A stretch of DNA of 64,000 nt from Marinobacter caseinilyticus. GTDB taxonomy: Bacteria > Pseudomonadota > Gammaproteobacteria > Pseudomonadales > Oleiphilaceae. Shown piece by piece: positions 21,209 to 30,192 of the stretch. Within the stretch, counting starts at the first letter, position 1, and each line of letters begins with the position of its first letter. Under the pieces are notes generated by a model. It worked only from the letters and a program-made list of their open reading frames with translations, was not told the origin of the DNA and made no database searches. The stretch covers positions 248,001-312,000 of the forward strand of contig NZ_WUQJ01000018.1 of the NCBI RefSeq assembly GCF_011074955.1. The letters run 5' to 3'. Both the position numbers and the translations under genes were made by a program.

Positions 21209-22699
21209 TTAGTCAAAGGTATCCAGGAAGGCCTGCAAGTTCTTGACGTCGGCATCCTTGAGACGTAGGCCAATCTTGGTTCGTCGCCAGACAATATCTT
21301 CCGCGCTTATTGCCCATTCGTGCTCAACCAGATACCGGACCTCGCACTCGTAAAGATTGGCGCCAAAATGCTGGCCCAGACTCTCAGTCGATGTGCGGCC
21401 GATTAAAATGTCGTAGCTTTTGGTGCCATAGGTGCGGACGTAGCGCTTGGCCAGATCGTCAGGCAGCCACCGGTACTCGGCTTTTAAGGCGTCCAACAGA
21501 GCGGCTTGTTCGCTGAAATCTCCGCCCGGCAGGGGGGCATGTTTTGTCCACTCCGGGCCCGCCTCGGGGAAAAAGCGACAAATGCGATCGGTGGCGGCTT
21601 CCGCCAGTTTGCGGTAAGTGGTGATTTTGCCGCCGAACACCGAGATCAACGGGGCGTCGGTCTTACCCCCATCCACTTCAAAGGTGTAATCCCGCGATGC
21701 CTTTTGCGCGGCCCCGTGCTCATCATCCATCAATGGCCGAACGCCCGAGTAGGACCAGACCACATCCGCGGGGGTGATCTTGTGCTTGAAATGATGATTC
21801 ACAATCGAGCACAGGTAATCGGTTTCTTCCGGTGAAATGACGGCTTTCTTCGGATCGCCTTCGTACTCCACATCGGTCGTTCCAATCAACGAGAAGTCAT
21901 CCTCGTAGGGAATGACAAAGATAATGCGATCGTCGGCATTTTGCAGAATGTACGCCTCCGGCTCGTTGTGAATTTTGGGCACCACAATGTGACTGCCTTT
22001 TACCATTCGAATCTGTTTGGGGGAGGGAATCGTCATGGTGTCACTGAAGAGGCTGCTTACCCAGGGTCCGGCGGCATTCACCAGCGCCCTGCAATGATAG
22101 GACTGGCGTTCGCCGGTGCGCTGATCTTCCAGCGTTATATTCCACAGCTGACCGTCACGGGTCGCTTTCACACACCGTGTCCGCGTTTTAATCTGAGCGC
22201 CTTTTGTCTCAGCCGCTTTCGCGGTCAGCACGACCAGGCGAGCATCGTCTACCCAGCCGTCGGAGTACTCGAACCCTTTTACGATGTCGTCCACCAATGG
22301 GCCGTCGGGAGTGAAGCGAATGCTGTTGGAGCCGGCCAGGAGTTCACGTTTGGCCAGGTGGTCATACAGGAACAGTCCGGTTCGTATCATCCAGGCCGGA
22401 CGCAGATGAGACTGGTGTGGCAGGCGGAAGCGCATCGGCCACATGATGTGAGGCGCATTTTTGAGCAACGATTCGCGTTCTGCCAGGGCTTTGCGAACCA
22501 GGTTGAATTCATAATGTTCAAGATAGCGCAGTCCGCCATGAATCAACTTGCTACTGTTGGACGAGGTTGCTGATGCCAGGTCGTTCATTTCACAGAGAAT
22601 AACACTCAGGCCGCGGCCTGCCGCATCCATTGCAATGCCGGTACCGTTGACGCCGCCACCCACCACCATGAGGTCGACGATTTTGTGTTCAGAAGTCAT
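21209..22699 (-). CDS. glpD: Aerobic glycerol-3-phosphate dehydrogenase
   Basis: FAD-dependent membrane-associated enzyme that oxidises glycerol 3-phosphate to dihydroxyacetone phosphate and reduces quinone. 496 residues, E. coli-like length. The FAD dinucleotide-binding motif VVGGGVNGTGIAMDAAGRG is at about 12-30, followed by SSKLIHGGLRYLE; C-terminal conserved stretches include GGKITTYRKLAE. Downstream of glpR on the same strand but separated by 492 bases that contain a GlpR half-site (22836-22843), so it probably has its own promoter. Confidence 0.97.
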   Translation of the reverse strand: MTSEHKIVDLMVVGGGVNGTGIAMDAAGRGLSVILCEMNDLASATSSNSSKLIHGGLRYLEHYEFNLVRKALAERESLLKNAPHIMWPMRFRLPHQSHLRPAWMIRTGLFLYDHLAKRELLAGSNSIRFTPDGPLVDDIVKGFEYSDGWVDDARLVVLTAKAAETKGAQIKTRTRCVKATRDGQLWNITLEDQRTGERQSYHCRALVNAAGPWVSSLFSDTMTIPSPKQIRMVKGSHIVVPKIHNEPEAYILQNADDRIIFVIPYEDDFSLIGTTDVEYEGDPKKAVISPEETDYLCSIVNHHFKHKITPADVVWSYSGVRPLMDDEHGAAQKASRDYTFEVDGGKTDAPLISVFGGKITTYRKLAEAATDRICRFFPEAGPEWTKHAPLPGGDFSEQAALLDALKAEYRWLPDDLAKRYVRTYGTKSYDILIGRTSTESLGQHFGANLYECEVRYLVEHEWAISAEDIVWRRTKIGLRLKDADVKNLQAFLDTFD

Positions 22700-23191
22700 G
22701 TATTACCGTCTCCAGGCGGAACATAAGGCAATCGCTGCGGATTGCCTGGGTGCGTTCGGAAAGTGTGTCGTCACTGTTTAAAAACCATTATGCGAAAAGA
22801 ATCTGAATTCGTAAAGGAAAACAAAACAAATAAAACGAACATTTTAGAAATACTGTGAACGTGAACCGAAGGTGGGTGTAGCCAACACAAAGGGAGCTGT
22901 CACCCACAACTGTGGCGGTCATTCTCAGTCGGTGGTCGGCTGGCCCAAGGGGGTTCCGGTGCAGGGAACGCGGCGTCGAACGCCAATGCGGGCGTTAATA
23001 AGAACGCTGAGAAGAATGTTGAAGCGAGTTCCAATAAGAGTACTGACAAGAGTAATGATAAGAGTGCGGACGCTGCTGGCATCACAGTGAGCAAGACAGC
23101 AGCAGCCCCACGACGGGCAGGATTGACGGGAACTCACAGTGCCGGCTCAGTCACAGGGCGCCGAAGAGCCAATCAATCCAGCAAGGCAGGC
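22700..23191. other. glpR-glpD intergenic region with a low-complexity plus-strand frame
   Basis: Contains (a) the probable glpD promoter area, with a perfect GlpR half-operator CGAACATT at 22836-22843, and (b) an open plus-strand frame (stop-free from about 22866 into the glpR 3' end) whose part around 22950-23100 is rich in Asn, Lys, Ser, Ala and Asp. I see no start codon with a ribosome site for that frame. It may be a gene remnant (see the repeat entry). Confidence 0.45.
23036..23071 (+). repeat. Three tandem 12-bp repeats encoding K-S-x-D
   Basis: Units AAGAGTACTGAC, AAGAGTAATGAT, AAGAGTGCGGAC. In the open plus frame they read KSTD-KSND-KSAD, with the Asp codon varying synonymously (GAC/GAT/GAC) and the third residue freely. 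They sit in a longer Asn/Lys/Ser-rich stretch. Confidence 0.7.
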
Positions 23192-23950
23192 TCAGACGAT
23201 GTGGAGTTCAACGGCGTGCTCTTTCAGCATTTGCAGTATTTCGGCCGGGGGAGTTTGGTCGGTGAAGAAGTGGTCAGCCTGGGTGATATCGCCCAGCCTC
23301 ACCATTGCGTTGCGGCCGAATTTCGAGTGGTCTGCGGCCAGCAGAACCTGACCGGAGTTGGCAATGATGGTCTGGGCGACGCGGACTTCCCGATAATCGA
23401 AATCGAGCAGTGAGCCATCGCTGTGAATGCCGCTGATGCCGATAATGCCAAAATCCATCTTAAACTGGTTAATGAAGTCCCGCGTGGCTTCGCCGACGAT
23501 ACCGCCGTCACGGTTACGGACTTCGCCACCGGCGATAATGACATTGAAGTCCTCTCGTGCGGAAAGAATAGAAGCGACATGAAGATTGTTGGTAACCACT
23601 CGGAGGTTGTTGTGGTTCAGCAGCGCACGGGCGATGGTTTCCGTGGTGGTGCCAATGTTTATGAACAGTGATGAATTGTCGGGAATGATTTTGACCAGCG
23701 CTTCCGCGATGTGCTCTTTGGCTTCAAGCTCCATGATTTTGCGGGCCTGATAAGCGGTGTTTACCGTGCTTGAATCGATACCAGCGCCGCCATGATGCCG
23801 ACGAACCATGCTCTGCTTGGCCAACTGGTTCAAATCACGTCGGATCGTTTGCGGAGTGACCTGAAAATGCTCCACAAGTTGCTCGGTCGTTACAAAACCG
23901 TTCTTCTGTATCAGCTCAATGATCAGCTCTTGCCTGTGCCGCTGTGCCAT
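23192..23950 (-). CDS. glpR: Glycerol-3-phosphate regulon repressor (DeoR family)
   Basis: Repressor released by glycerol 3-phosphate. 252 residues: N-terminal DeoR helix-turn-helix (about 15-45, FVTTEQLVEHFQVTPQTIRR) followed by the DeoR sensor domain (LFINIGTTTETIARAL for phosphate binding, IAGGEVRNRDGGIVG, and a C-terminal DHSKFGRNAMVRL). Located between glpK and glpD, the typical neighbourhood. Candidate operators with the E. coli-type GlpR pattern occur in front of glpS and glpV, with half-sites before glpD and glpK. Confidence 0.95.
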   Translation of the reverse strand: MAQRHRQELIIELIQKNGFVTTEQLVEHFQVTPQTIRRDLNQLAKQSMVRRHHGGAGIDSSTVNTAYQARKIMELEAKEHIAEALVKIIPDNSSLFINIGTTTETIARALLNHNNLRVVTNNLHVASILSAREDFNVIIAGGEVRNRDGGIVGEATRDFINQFKMDFGIIGISGIHSDGSLLDFDYREVRVAQTIIANSGQVLLAADHSKFGRNAMVRLGDITQADHFFTDQTPPAEILQMLKEHAVELHIV

Positions 23951-24143
23951 GTGTTTGTACCTCTGAGGTGCGACCGGAACGATGGGGATTCGTTAGAACG
24001 CCGGTGGCCGATTTTCTGTGTTCGCAATCATCGTGCTCAAACAGGCTCGGAACATTATGATATCGCGAAAAATCAGACCGTTGCGAGATCAATGAAATAG
24101 TTTAAACCTGTTAGAGTCAATAGTATTTGCAATTACGAGCAGG

Positions 24144-24175
24144 TATTTTCGCTGAATCCGTAAAAAGCGAAAAAT
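24144..24175 (+). promoter_or_regulatory. GlpR-like half-sites upstream of glpK
   Basis: TATTTTCG (24144-24151) is a perfect left half of the GlpR pattern. An opposing CGAAAAAT lies at 24168-24175, but the halves are 16 bases apart instead of four. It lies about 70-100 bases before glpK. Tentative. Confidence 0.3.
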
Positions 24176-24246
24176 AACTTGGATTCTATGATCAGATTAG
24201 TAAAACTACGAACAAATAAGAAGATACTCATTGTAAGGCAGGCACC

Positions 24247-25728
24247 ATGACGCGCTATATTCTTGCTATTGATCAAGGTACGACCAGTTCCCGGGCCATT
24301 CTTTTCACCGAATCCGGTGAGATCCATGCCGTCAGCCAGCGGGAATTTCCCCAGCATTTTCCTCACAGCGGTTGGGTCGAGCATGATCCGGAAGATATCT
24401 GGACGTCGGTTCTGGAAACCTGCCAGGAGGTCATTGCCAAGGGCGACATTGCGGCCTCTCAAATTATCGCAGCCGGCATTACCAACCAACGTGAAACGTC
24501 GATAGTCTGGGACCGGAAAACCGGTGCACCAATTTATCCGGCCATTGTGTGGCAGGACCGTCGCACGGCGGATTATTGTGAGGCGCTGCAGGATAAGGGT
24601 TTGGAGCCAATGATCAACAGCAAAACTGGGCTGCTGATTGATCCATACTTTTCCGCCACCAAAATACGCTGGATTCTGAATCAGGTACCGGGCAGCCGCG
24701 AACGCGCCGCGCAAGGTGAGCTGGCCTTTGGTACCGTGGATTGCTTTTTGTTGTGGCGACTCACCGGGGGCAGGTCACACTGTACCGATGCCACGAACGC
24801 CTCGCGCACGATGCTGTTTAACATCCATCAACAGCAGTGGGATGAGGAATTGCTTGAGTTGTTTGAAATCCCTGCAGAACTGTTACCGCAAGTGAAAGAT
24901 TCTTCCGACGACTTTGGCACTGTCGATTCGGCGTTGCTGGGTGCGCCAATACCGGTATGCGGTGTTGCCGGGGACCAACAGGCAGCACTGTTCGGGCAAA
25001 CCTGCTTTCGGGAGGGTATGGCGAAAAGCACTTACGGCACCGGCTGCTTTTTAATACTGAACACTGGCTCTCAGGCATTGGTGTCGGAGCATCGATTATT
25101 GACGACGGTCGCATACCGTCTTGATGGCGTGCCAACGTACGCCTTGGAAGGCAGTATTTTTATCGCTGGCGCCGCCATCCAGTGGCTACGAGACGGTCTT
25201 AAACTGATCAACATGGCCGGTGACTGTGAACCGCTGGCGGAGCAGACTCCGGTGGATCATGGTGTCTATCTGTTGCCCGCCTTTACCGGGTTGGGCGCCC
25301 CATATTGGGACCCCAATGCCCGTGGTGCGATTTTTGGACTGACCCGTGACACTGGCATCAAAGAAATTGTGACGGCCGGGCTGCAATCGGTGTGCTATCA
25401 AACGAAAGACCTTCAGAAAGCGATGGAGCGGGATGGGTTAAGACCCACGGCCTTGCGGGTGGATGGCGGCATGGTGGCCAATAATTGGGTGCTGCAATTT
25501 TTGGCGGACATCCTGGGCGCCACCGTCGACCGACCCAAAATGATTGAAACCACAGCCTTGGGTGTCGCCTATCTGGCGGGCCTCAGAGTGGGCGTGTTTG
25601 ATTCACTGGAGGCGCTGGAGAAGCACTGGCAGCATGACCGACGGTTCGAGCCGGAGATGGTCAAGGACAAGCGGGATGCGCTCTACGAGGGCTGGGTTCA
25701 GGCGGTGAACCGACTCCAGAGTCACTGA
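24247..25728 (+). CDS. glpK: Glycerol kinase
   Basis: Phosphorylates glycerol to glycerol 3-phosphate, trapping it in the cell and creating the GlpR inducer. 493 residues. FGGY-kinase marks: N-terminal [58 protein letters not shown] and the C-terminal [15 protein letters not shown] 24247 follows an AAGGCAGG ribosome site. Divergent from glpR; ends at a hairpin shared with the sigma54 regulator gene. Confidence 0.97.
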   Translation: MTRYILAIDQGTTSSRAILFTESGEIHAVSQREFPQHFPHSGWVEHDPEDIWTSVLETCQEVIAKGDIAASQIIAAGITNQRETSIVWDRKTGAPIYPAIVWQDRRTADYCEALQDKGLEPMINSKTGLLIDPYFSATKIRWILNQVPGSRERAAQGELAFGTVDCFLLWRLTGGRSHCTDATNASRTMLFNIHQQQWDEELLELFEIPAELLPQVKDSSDDFGTVDSALLGAPIPVCGVAGDQQAALFGQTCFREGMAKSTYGTGCFLILNTGSQALVSEHRLLTTVAYRLDGVPTYALEGSIFIAGAAIQWLRDGLKLINMAGDCEPLAEQTPVDHGVYLLPAFTGLGAPYWDPNARGAIFGLTRDTGIKEIVTAGLQSVCYQTKDLQKAMERDGLRPTALRVDGGMVANNWVLQFLADILGATVDRPKMIETTALGVAYLAGLRVGVFDSLEALEKHWQHDRRFEPEMVKDKRDALYEGWVQAVNRLQSH

Positions 25729-25741
25729 CTCACAAACCATC

Positions 25742-25765
25742 CACGGCCGATTGTTTCCGGCCGTG
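25742..25765. terminator. Hairpin between convergent glpK and the sigma54 regulator gene
   Basis: CACGGCCG (25742-25749), eight-base loop, CGGCCGTG (25758-25765). No long T run on either side, so termination strength is uncertain, but the position between convergent stops suggests it serves both. Confidence 0.55.
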
Positions 25766-25774
25766 TTCCTGGTG

Positions 25775-27676
25775 TTAGCGGGCGCCCAGTTCCCGCAGGC
25801 GCTTGTATACCGTGTTTCGGCTGGCGCCGAGGTACCTTGCGGTTTTTGAAACATTGCCCTGGTAGTGGCTGTAGATCTCAAGCAGGTTGTCCGGGTGCGG
25901 TTTCGAGATAGCAGGCTCGCCGTCGACGACCGTCTTTGTCTCGGCAAGCGGGGACTGCGACGGGGCACCAACCTCCCTCAAAAAATCATCCGGCAGGTGC
26001 CACATGTTAATCGGGTCTTTGTCCGCCATTGCAAGCGCCACCTGCACCACGTTTATCAGTTGCCGGATATTGCCCGGCCATGGGTGCCGCTCAAACAGGT
26101 CCAGTATGCTGTCCGGTAACGAGGTCACCTGGTCGGGCTCCCGATAGCGGGCGTGGATCTGGCAAAATATTTGTCGGCGGTCGGTGCGGTTGCTCAAGGT
26201 CGGCAGGCCAACACTCAGGCCGCTGACCCGATAGAACAAATCCTGCCGAAAACGACCCTGGTCGACCTGAACGCGCAGTGAGCGATTGGTCGCGCAAATC
26301 AGCCGAATGTCCACAGGGTAGGTTTCGGTGGAGCCGAGTGGTGTGACTTCCCGTTCCTGCAGGACACGAAGCAGCCGCGCCTGGGCCTGAAGCGGCATTT
26401 CGCCAATCTCATCGAGAAACAGCACACCGCGATGCGCTTTTCGAATGAGCCCCATAGCACCACGGGTATTGGCGCCGGTAAAGGCCCCTTTTTCATAACC
26501 AAACAGCTCTGACTCGACCAGTTCTGCCGGAATGGCGGCGCAATTCACGGCCACCACTGGGTGCTCACGGCGATTACTGGAACGGTGCAGTGCTTTTACC
26601 AAAACCTCCTTGCCCACACCGGTGTCACCGTGAATCAGAATTGGGATATCTTTGTCGATCACCCGGGACGTCTGTTCTATGCAGCGTTTCATGGCCGGAT
26701 CGCCAAACTCGATATCCTGCAGCCGTATGGGGGTGGTCGGCCCGGGTCTCTTGACGGACGACAGCGGGCTCGGTGTTTCCAGGGCCGTAACGGGCCGTTT
26801 CAAGTCCTGATTTGGCCGGCGCAAAATCCCGTAAAGATTCTGATTCAGATGGCTTTTCAGTGACAGCGAAACAAGGTCCGGTTGCTCATTCAGAGGCGAA
26901 TCATTGCAGGCAAAGACGTCCGTCATCTGCCGTTGTTTCAAAGCGGTTTTCAATAGCGCTTCGGCTCTGCGGTTAGCGGCAACAATGGTGTTGTTGGCAT
27001 CGAACGCAATCACCCCGGACCACTGGCTGTCCAGATTGTCGGCATTGGTATGAAAGGTCAGCAAAAAGTGTTCATCGCCAAAGTTTTTGATCAGAAGCCG
27101 GTTCTCCACCGACTGCGACATCAGTTTTACCATGCCGAGCGTATGGGCCTGGGGCAGATAGGCGTCACTCGACACATTCAGCACGCCGATCAGGTGACGG
27201 GCCACATCGAAGATAGGGGAGGCAGACCCGATCATGTAACGATGTGCCTTGAGGAAGTGCTCGTTGCGTTGTATCTGCACCGCGTGGCCACAGGCGATGG
27301 AGGTGCCAATGGCGTTAGTGCCGTTGGTCCGTTCCAGCCAGCTGGTGCCCGCCTGCAAGAAAGACTTTTTATCAGCGTCAATAAAGCGCTGGTCCCCCCA
27401 GCTGTTAAGAACCCGGCCCTGATGATCGGCCAGTAAAATAAGGCACTTGCTGTTGGACAGAATGTTCTCGTAGTAGGGCAGGACCTCGCATTCGGTGGTC
27501 TCCACCAGGAGCTTGTGCTGATCCTTCAGGTGCGCCCATGCTGTTTGATCAAGGGGCGTAGGCTGTGGTTGGCTATTATGCGACAGCCCAAACGCCCGGC
27601 AGCGATCCCATGAGGCGGCAATAACGTCGGCAAATTCTCGTTTCCTTGAAGCGCTGCTCACCGTGTGTGTTCCCAT
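25775..27676 (-). CDS. Sigma54-dependent transcriptional activator, AcoR/DhaR type
   Basis: Enhancer-binding protein that opens RNA polymerase-sigma54 promoters. 633 residues: GAF-like sensor (about 60-200), PAS-like region (about 215-310), AAA+ domain from about 325 with Walker A GDTGVGKE (350-357), the sigma54-contact motif GAFTGA (397-402) and Walker B GVLFLDEIGEM (417-427), then a Fis-type helix-turn-helix at the C-terminus (VSKTARYLGASRNTVYKRL). The domain order is that of AcoR (acetoin) and DhaR (glycerol/dihydroxyacetone). It lacks a phospho-receiver domain, so it should sense a small molecule or partner protein. Divergent from the glycerol ABC importer, whose leader carries a sigma54 promoter; control of that operon is the obvious inference. 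Confidence 0.9.
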   Translation of the reverse strand: MGTHTVSSASRKREFADVIAASWDRCRAFGLSHNSQPQPTPLDQTAWAHLKDQHKLLVETTECEVLPYYENILSNSKCLILLADHQGRVLNSWGDQRFIDADKKSFLQAGTSWLERTNGTNAIGTSIACGHAVQIQRNEHFLKAHRYMIGSASPIFDVARHLIGVLNVSSDAYLPQAHTLGMVKLMSQSVENRLLIKNFGDEHFLLTFHTNADNLDSQWSGVIAFDANNTIVAANRRAEALLKTALKQRQMTDVFACNDSPLNEQPDLVSLSLKSHLNQNLYGILRRPNQDLKRPVTALETPSPLSSVKRPGPTTPIRLQDIEFGDPAMKRCIEQTSRVIDKDIPILIHGDTGVGKEVLVKALHRSSNRREHPVVAVNCAAIPAELVESELFGYEKGAFTGANTRGAMGLIRKAHRGVLFLDEIGEMPLQAQARLLRVLQEREVTPLGSTETYPVDIRLICATNRSLRVQVDQGRFRQDLFYRVSGLSVGLPTLSNRTDRRQIFCQIHARYREPDQVTSLPDSILDLFERHPWPGNIRQLINVVQVALAMADKDPINMWHLPDDFLREVGAPSQSPLAETKTVVDGEPAISKPHPDNLLEIYSHYQGNVSKTARYLGASRNTVYKRLRELGAR

Positions 27677-27726
27677 GTTCGTTTTATGCGTTGTTGTTTA
27701 TTTCGGATGGCGAAGACGGCTGCTGA

Positions 27727-27756
27727 GTGTTCAGTATTGTGTTCACCAACTGTGAA
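27727..27756 (+). promoter_or_regulatory. Candidate activator-binding sites (UAS) for the sigma54 regulator
   Basis: An exact inverted repeat TTCAC-caact-GTGAA spans 27742-27756, and GTGTTCA occurs twice in direct orientation (27727-27733 and 27739-27745), with another TGTTCA at 27763-27768. They lie about 130-170 bases upstream of the sigma54 promoter, the usual distance for enhancer sites. Confidence 0.45.
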
Positions 27757-27779
27757 TGTCAATGTTCATATTGATCAAA

Positions 27780-27799
27780 TAAATTCGTAACCGAACATG
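27780..27799 (+). promoter_or_regulatory. Candidate GlpR operator upstream of glpS
   Basis: TAAATTCGTAACCGAACATG matches 16 of 20 positions of the E. coli GlpR pattern WATKYTCGWWWWCGAWMATW, with both TCG/CGA cores intact. It lies between the enhancer-like repeats and the sigma54 promoter. Counted by eye. Confidence 0.5.
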
Positions 27800-27884
27800 A
27801 TTGTTGTTAAAGAAAAGTCGGAAATAAAAAAATAAATCATCTAAAACAAAAAGATATAAATATAGGTCAGGGGTTCTTGTGTTT

Positions 27885-27901
27885 TTGGTATGTTCATTGC
27901 C
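27885..27901 (+). promoter_or_regulatory. Sigma54 (-24/-12) promoter of the glycerol ABC operon
   Basis: TTGGTATGTTCATTGC has the invariant GG (27887-27888) and GC (27899-27900) exactly ten bases apart and TTGC at -12. It points toward glpS, about 95 bases before its ATG, and faces a divergent gene for a sigma54 activator. Confidence 0.75.
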
Positions 27902-27996
27902 TTATTTGATTCGCAAGCGAACTTGATGCCGGTGTGCAGGCTTTAAAATAATAATCGCACAAGGGCATGTCCAGAATAAAAACAAGGACCAGATCT

Positions 27997-29085
27997 ATGT
28001 CGTTAACACTGGAAAATGTTTCCCGTGTGGTGGATGGCGTACCCCATATTGACGGTGCGAACATTACGTTCGAAGCCGGGTCATTCAACGTCTTGCTGGG
28101 TCGGACTCTGGCCGGTAAGACCTCGTTGATGAGGTTAATGGCCGGGCTCGATAAACCAACAGAAGGTCGGATACTGGTGGACGATCGGGATGTGACCGAC
28201 GAATCGGTCCAGCGCCGCAACATCTCCATGATCTACCAGCAATTCATCAACTATCCGAACCTGACCGTTCGGGAAAATATTGCCTCGCCCCTTCGCATTG
28301 CCAAGCTGCCAGAAAACGAAATAGACCGCCGGGTCCAGGAAACCGCCGCGATGCTTCGGATTGAGCCATTGCTCAAGCGATATCCATTGGAGCTTTCCGG
28401 GGGGCAGCAGCAGCGCACAGCCATGGCCAGAGCACTGGTGAAAGACGCCAGCCTGATTCTGTTTGATGAACCGCTGGTCAACCTGGATTACAAACTGCGG
28501 GAAGAGTTGCGAGCCGAGTTGCGTGACCTGTTCAAAGAGCGCAACTGCATTGCGGTCTATGCCTCGACCGAAGCCAACGAAGCACTCGCCCTGGGCGGCG
28601 TTACGACGCTGCTTCATGAAGGCCGGATCATCCAATCCGGTCCGGTCATGTCGGTTTATCGCCAGCCCGTCAATGTGACGGCGGCAGAACTGTTCAGCGA
28701 ACCCCCGATTAACTTGATCGATGGCCGGGTGACCGCGACCGAAGTGACCTTCGACGAGTGCGCCCATCACCCCCTGACCCGCGAACTGGAACGTCTCAGT
28801 CCGGGTGAGTTCCGGTTTGGCATTCGCCCCAGCCATATCAGCCTGGTACCACAAAACGACGATGATCTTGAGCTCGCCATGACGGTAGAGCTGGGTGAAA
28901 TCAGCGGATCGGAAACCTTCATGCATGTGACCAACAATCACTTCGAGCTGGTGCTGCAATTGATGGGAGTGCACGAATACCACACCGACACTCCGATCAA
29001 GGTTTATCTGCCGATCAGCAAACTGTTTGTCTTCGGGCACGACGGCAGCCTTGTTCATGCCCCATCGCGTTTGACCAGGGAGTAA
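27997..29085 (+). CDS. glpS: Glycerol ABC transporter, ATP-binding protein GlpS
   Basis: One of two different ATPases of a glycerol importer of the kind described in Rhizobium (glpSTPQUV). Start ATG 27997 has AAGGA (27984-27988) eight bases upstream; 362 residues. Walker A is unusual (GRTLAGKT, 35-42), the signature is perfect (LSGGQ, 133-137), Walker B LILFDEP is at 153-159, but the switch histidine is missing: YASTEANEA stands where YVTHDQxEA is expected (188-196). Regulatory TOBE-like domain after about 240. First gene of the operon; stop abuts the glpT ribosome site. Confidence 0.9.
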   Translation: MSLTLENVSRVVDGVPHIDGANITFEAGSFNVLLGRTLAGKTSLMRLMAGLDKPTEGRILVDDRDVTDESVQRRNISMIYQQFINYPNLTVRENIASPLRIAKLPENEIDRRVQETAAMLRIEPLLKRYPLELSGGQQQRTAMARALVKDASLILFDEPLVNLDYKLREELRAELRDLFKERNCIAVYASTEANEALALGGVTTLLHEGRIIQSGPVMSVYRQPVNVTAAELFSEPPINLIDGRVTATEVTFDECAHHPLTRELERLSPGEFRFGIRPSHISLVPQNDDDLELAMTVELGEISGSETFMHVTNNHFELVLQLMGVHEYHTDTPIKVYLPISKLFVFGHDGSLVHAPSRLTRE

Positions 29086-29091
29086 GTGGCC

Positions 29092-30192
29092 ATGGCTGAA
29101 ATACAATTAAATTCATTGGCGCACAGTTACAGCAAAACCCCTTCGGGCCCCGAAGATTACGCCATTCGCCAGATGAGCCACGTGTGGCACAAAGGCGGCG
29201 CTTATGCCTTGCTTGGGCCGTCAGGCTGCGGCAAGAGCACCATGTTGAATATCATCTCGGGCCTGTTGGCGCCGTCCGAAGGCGAGGTGCTGTTCGACAA
29301 CGTGAAAGTAAACGAGCTGTCGCCGAAGGACCGCAATATCGCTCAGGTGTTCCAGTTCCCGGTGATCTATGACTCCATGACGGTGTACGACAACCTGGCT
29401 TTTCCCCTGCGCAATGCAGGTATGCCAAAGGCTAAGATCCAGGCCAAGGTGGATGAAATAGCCGCCATTCTTGAACTCGGTGAAGTGCTGCACAACAAGG
29501 CCAAAAACCTGACCGCCGACGAGAAGCAGAAAGTGTCCATGGGACGAGGCCTGGTGCGCGACGACGTGTCAGCGATTCTGTTTGATGAACCGCTCACCGT
29601 GATAGACCCTCAGTTGAAGTGGAAACTCCGTCGCAAGCTCAAGCAGATTCACGAGCAGTTCAATATCACCATGGTGTATGTCACCCACGATCAGTTGGAG
29701 GCGTCTACCTTCGCCGACAAGATCGCCGTGATGTACGAAGGCCAGATCGTCCAGTTTGGCACTCCCCGGGAACTTTTCGAACGCCCCAACCATACCTTTG
29801 TCGGGTATTTCATCGGCAGTCCGGGCATGAACCTGATCGACGTTGAACGAGTGAGCGGAGGGGTCCGGTTCGATGACTTCACTGTTGCACTGAGTCAGGT
29901 GCAGCAGCGGGCCACCGAACATTCCCCGTCGCAGAATCTGAAAATCGGCATTCGTCCAGAGTTTCTCCACGTCTCCAACCAGCCCTCGGACGATACCTTT
30001 AAGTGCAAGGTCAAAGATGTGGAAGACCTCGGTACCTACAAGATTGTGTCGCTGCAATTGGGTTCCCAGGCCATTCTGGCTCGGGTTGACGAGGACCATG
30101 AGATCGCCGGGGATACCGTGTACGTGGGTTTTCCGCCCCAGTGGCTGAAACTGTACATCGATGAATTCCTGGTAGAGGAGCAGGACGCATGA
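29092..30192 (+). CDS. glpT: Glycerol ABC transporter, ATP-binding protein GlpT
   Basis: Second ATPase of the importer (not the E. coli glycerol-3-phosphate antiporter of the same name). ATG 29092 has AGGGAG nine bases upstream; an in-frame GTG at 29086 is closer and less likely. 366 residues. Walker A is canonical (GPSGCGKST, 42-50), Walker B AILFDEP 161-167, switch His199 present (YVTHDQ), but the signature is degenerate: LTADEKQK (140-147) replaces LSGGQxQR. Its defects are complementary to those of GlpS. Overlaps glpP by four bases. Confidence 0.9.
   Translation: MAEIQLNSLAHSYSKTPSGPEDYAIRQMSHVWHKGGAYALLGPSGCGKSTMLNIISGLLAPSEGEVLFDNVKVNELSPKDRNIAQVFQFPVIYDSMTVYDNLAFPLRNAGMPKAKIQAKVDEIAAILELGEVLHNKAKNLTADEKQKVSMGRGLVRDDVSAILFDEPLTVIDPQLKWKLRRKLKQIHEQFNITMVYVTHDQLEASTFADKIAVMYEGQIVQFGTPRELFERPNHTFVGYFIGSPGMNLIDVERVSGGVRFDDFTVALSQVQQRATEHSPSQNLKIGIRPEFLHVSNQPSDDTFKCKVKDVEDLGTYKIVSLQLGSQAILARVDEDHEIAGDTVYVGFPPQWLKLYIDEFLVEEQDA

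Noticed and set aside
21941..22573. Plus-strand open frame opposite glpD
   Set aside because: Antisense to conserved GlpD sequence, no supporting signal.
22900..23094. Minus-strand frame with a signal-peptide-like hydrophobic start between glpR and glpD
   Set aside because: The hydrophobicity is the antisense image of the AAC/AAG/AGT-rich plus-strand repeats; there is no ribosome site.
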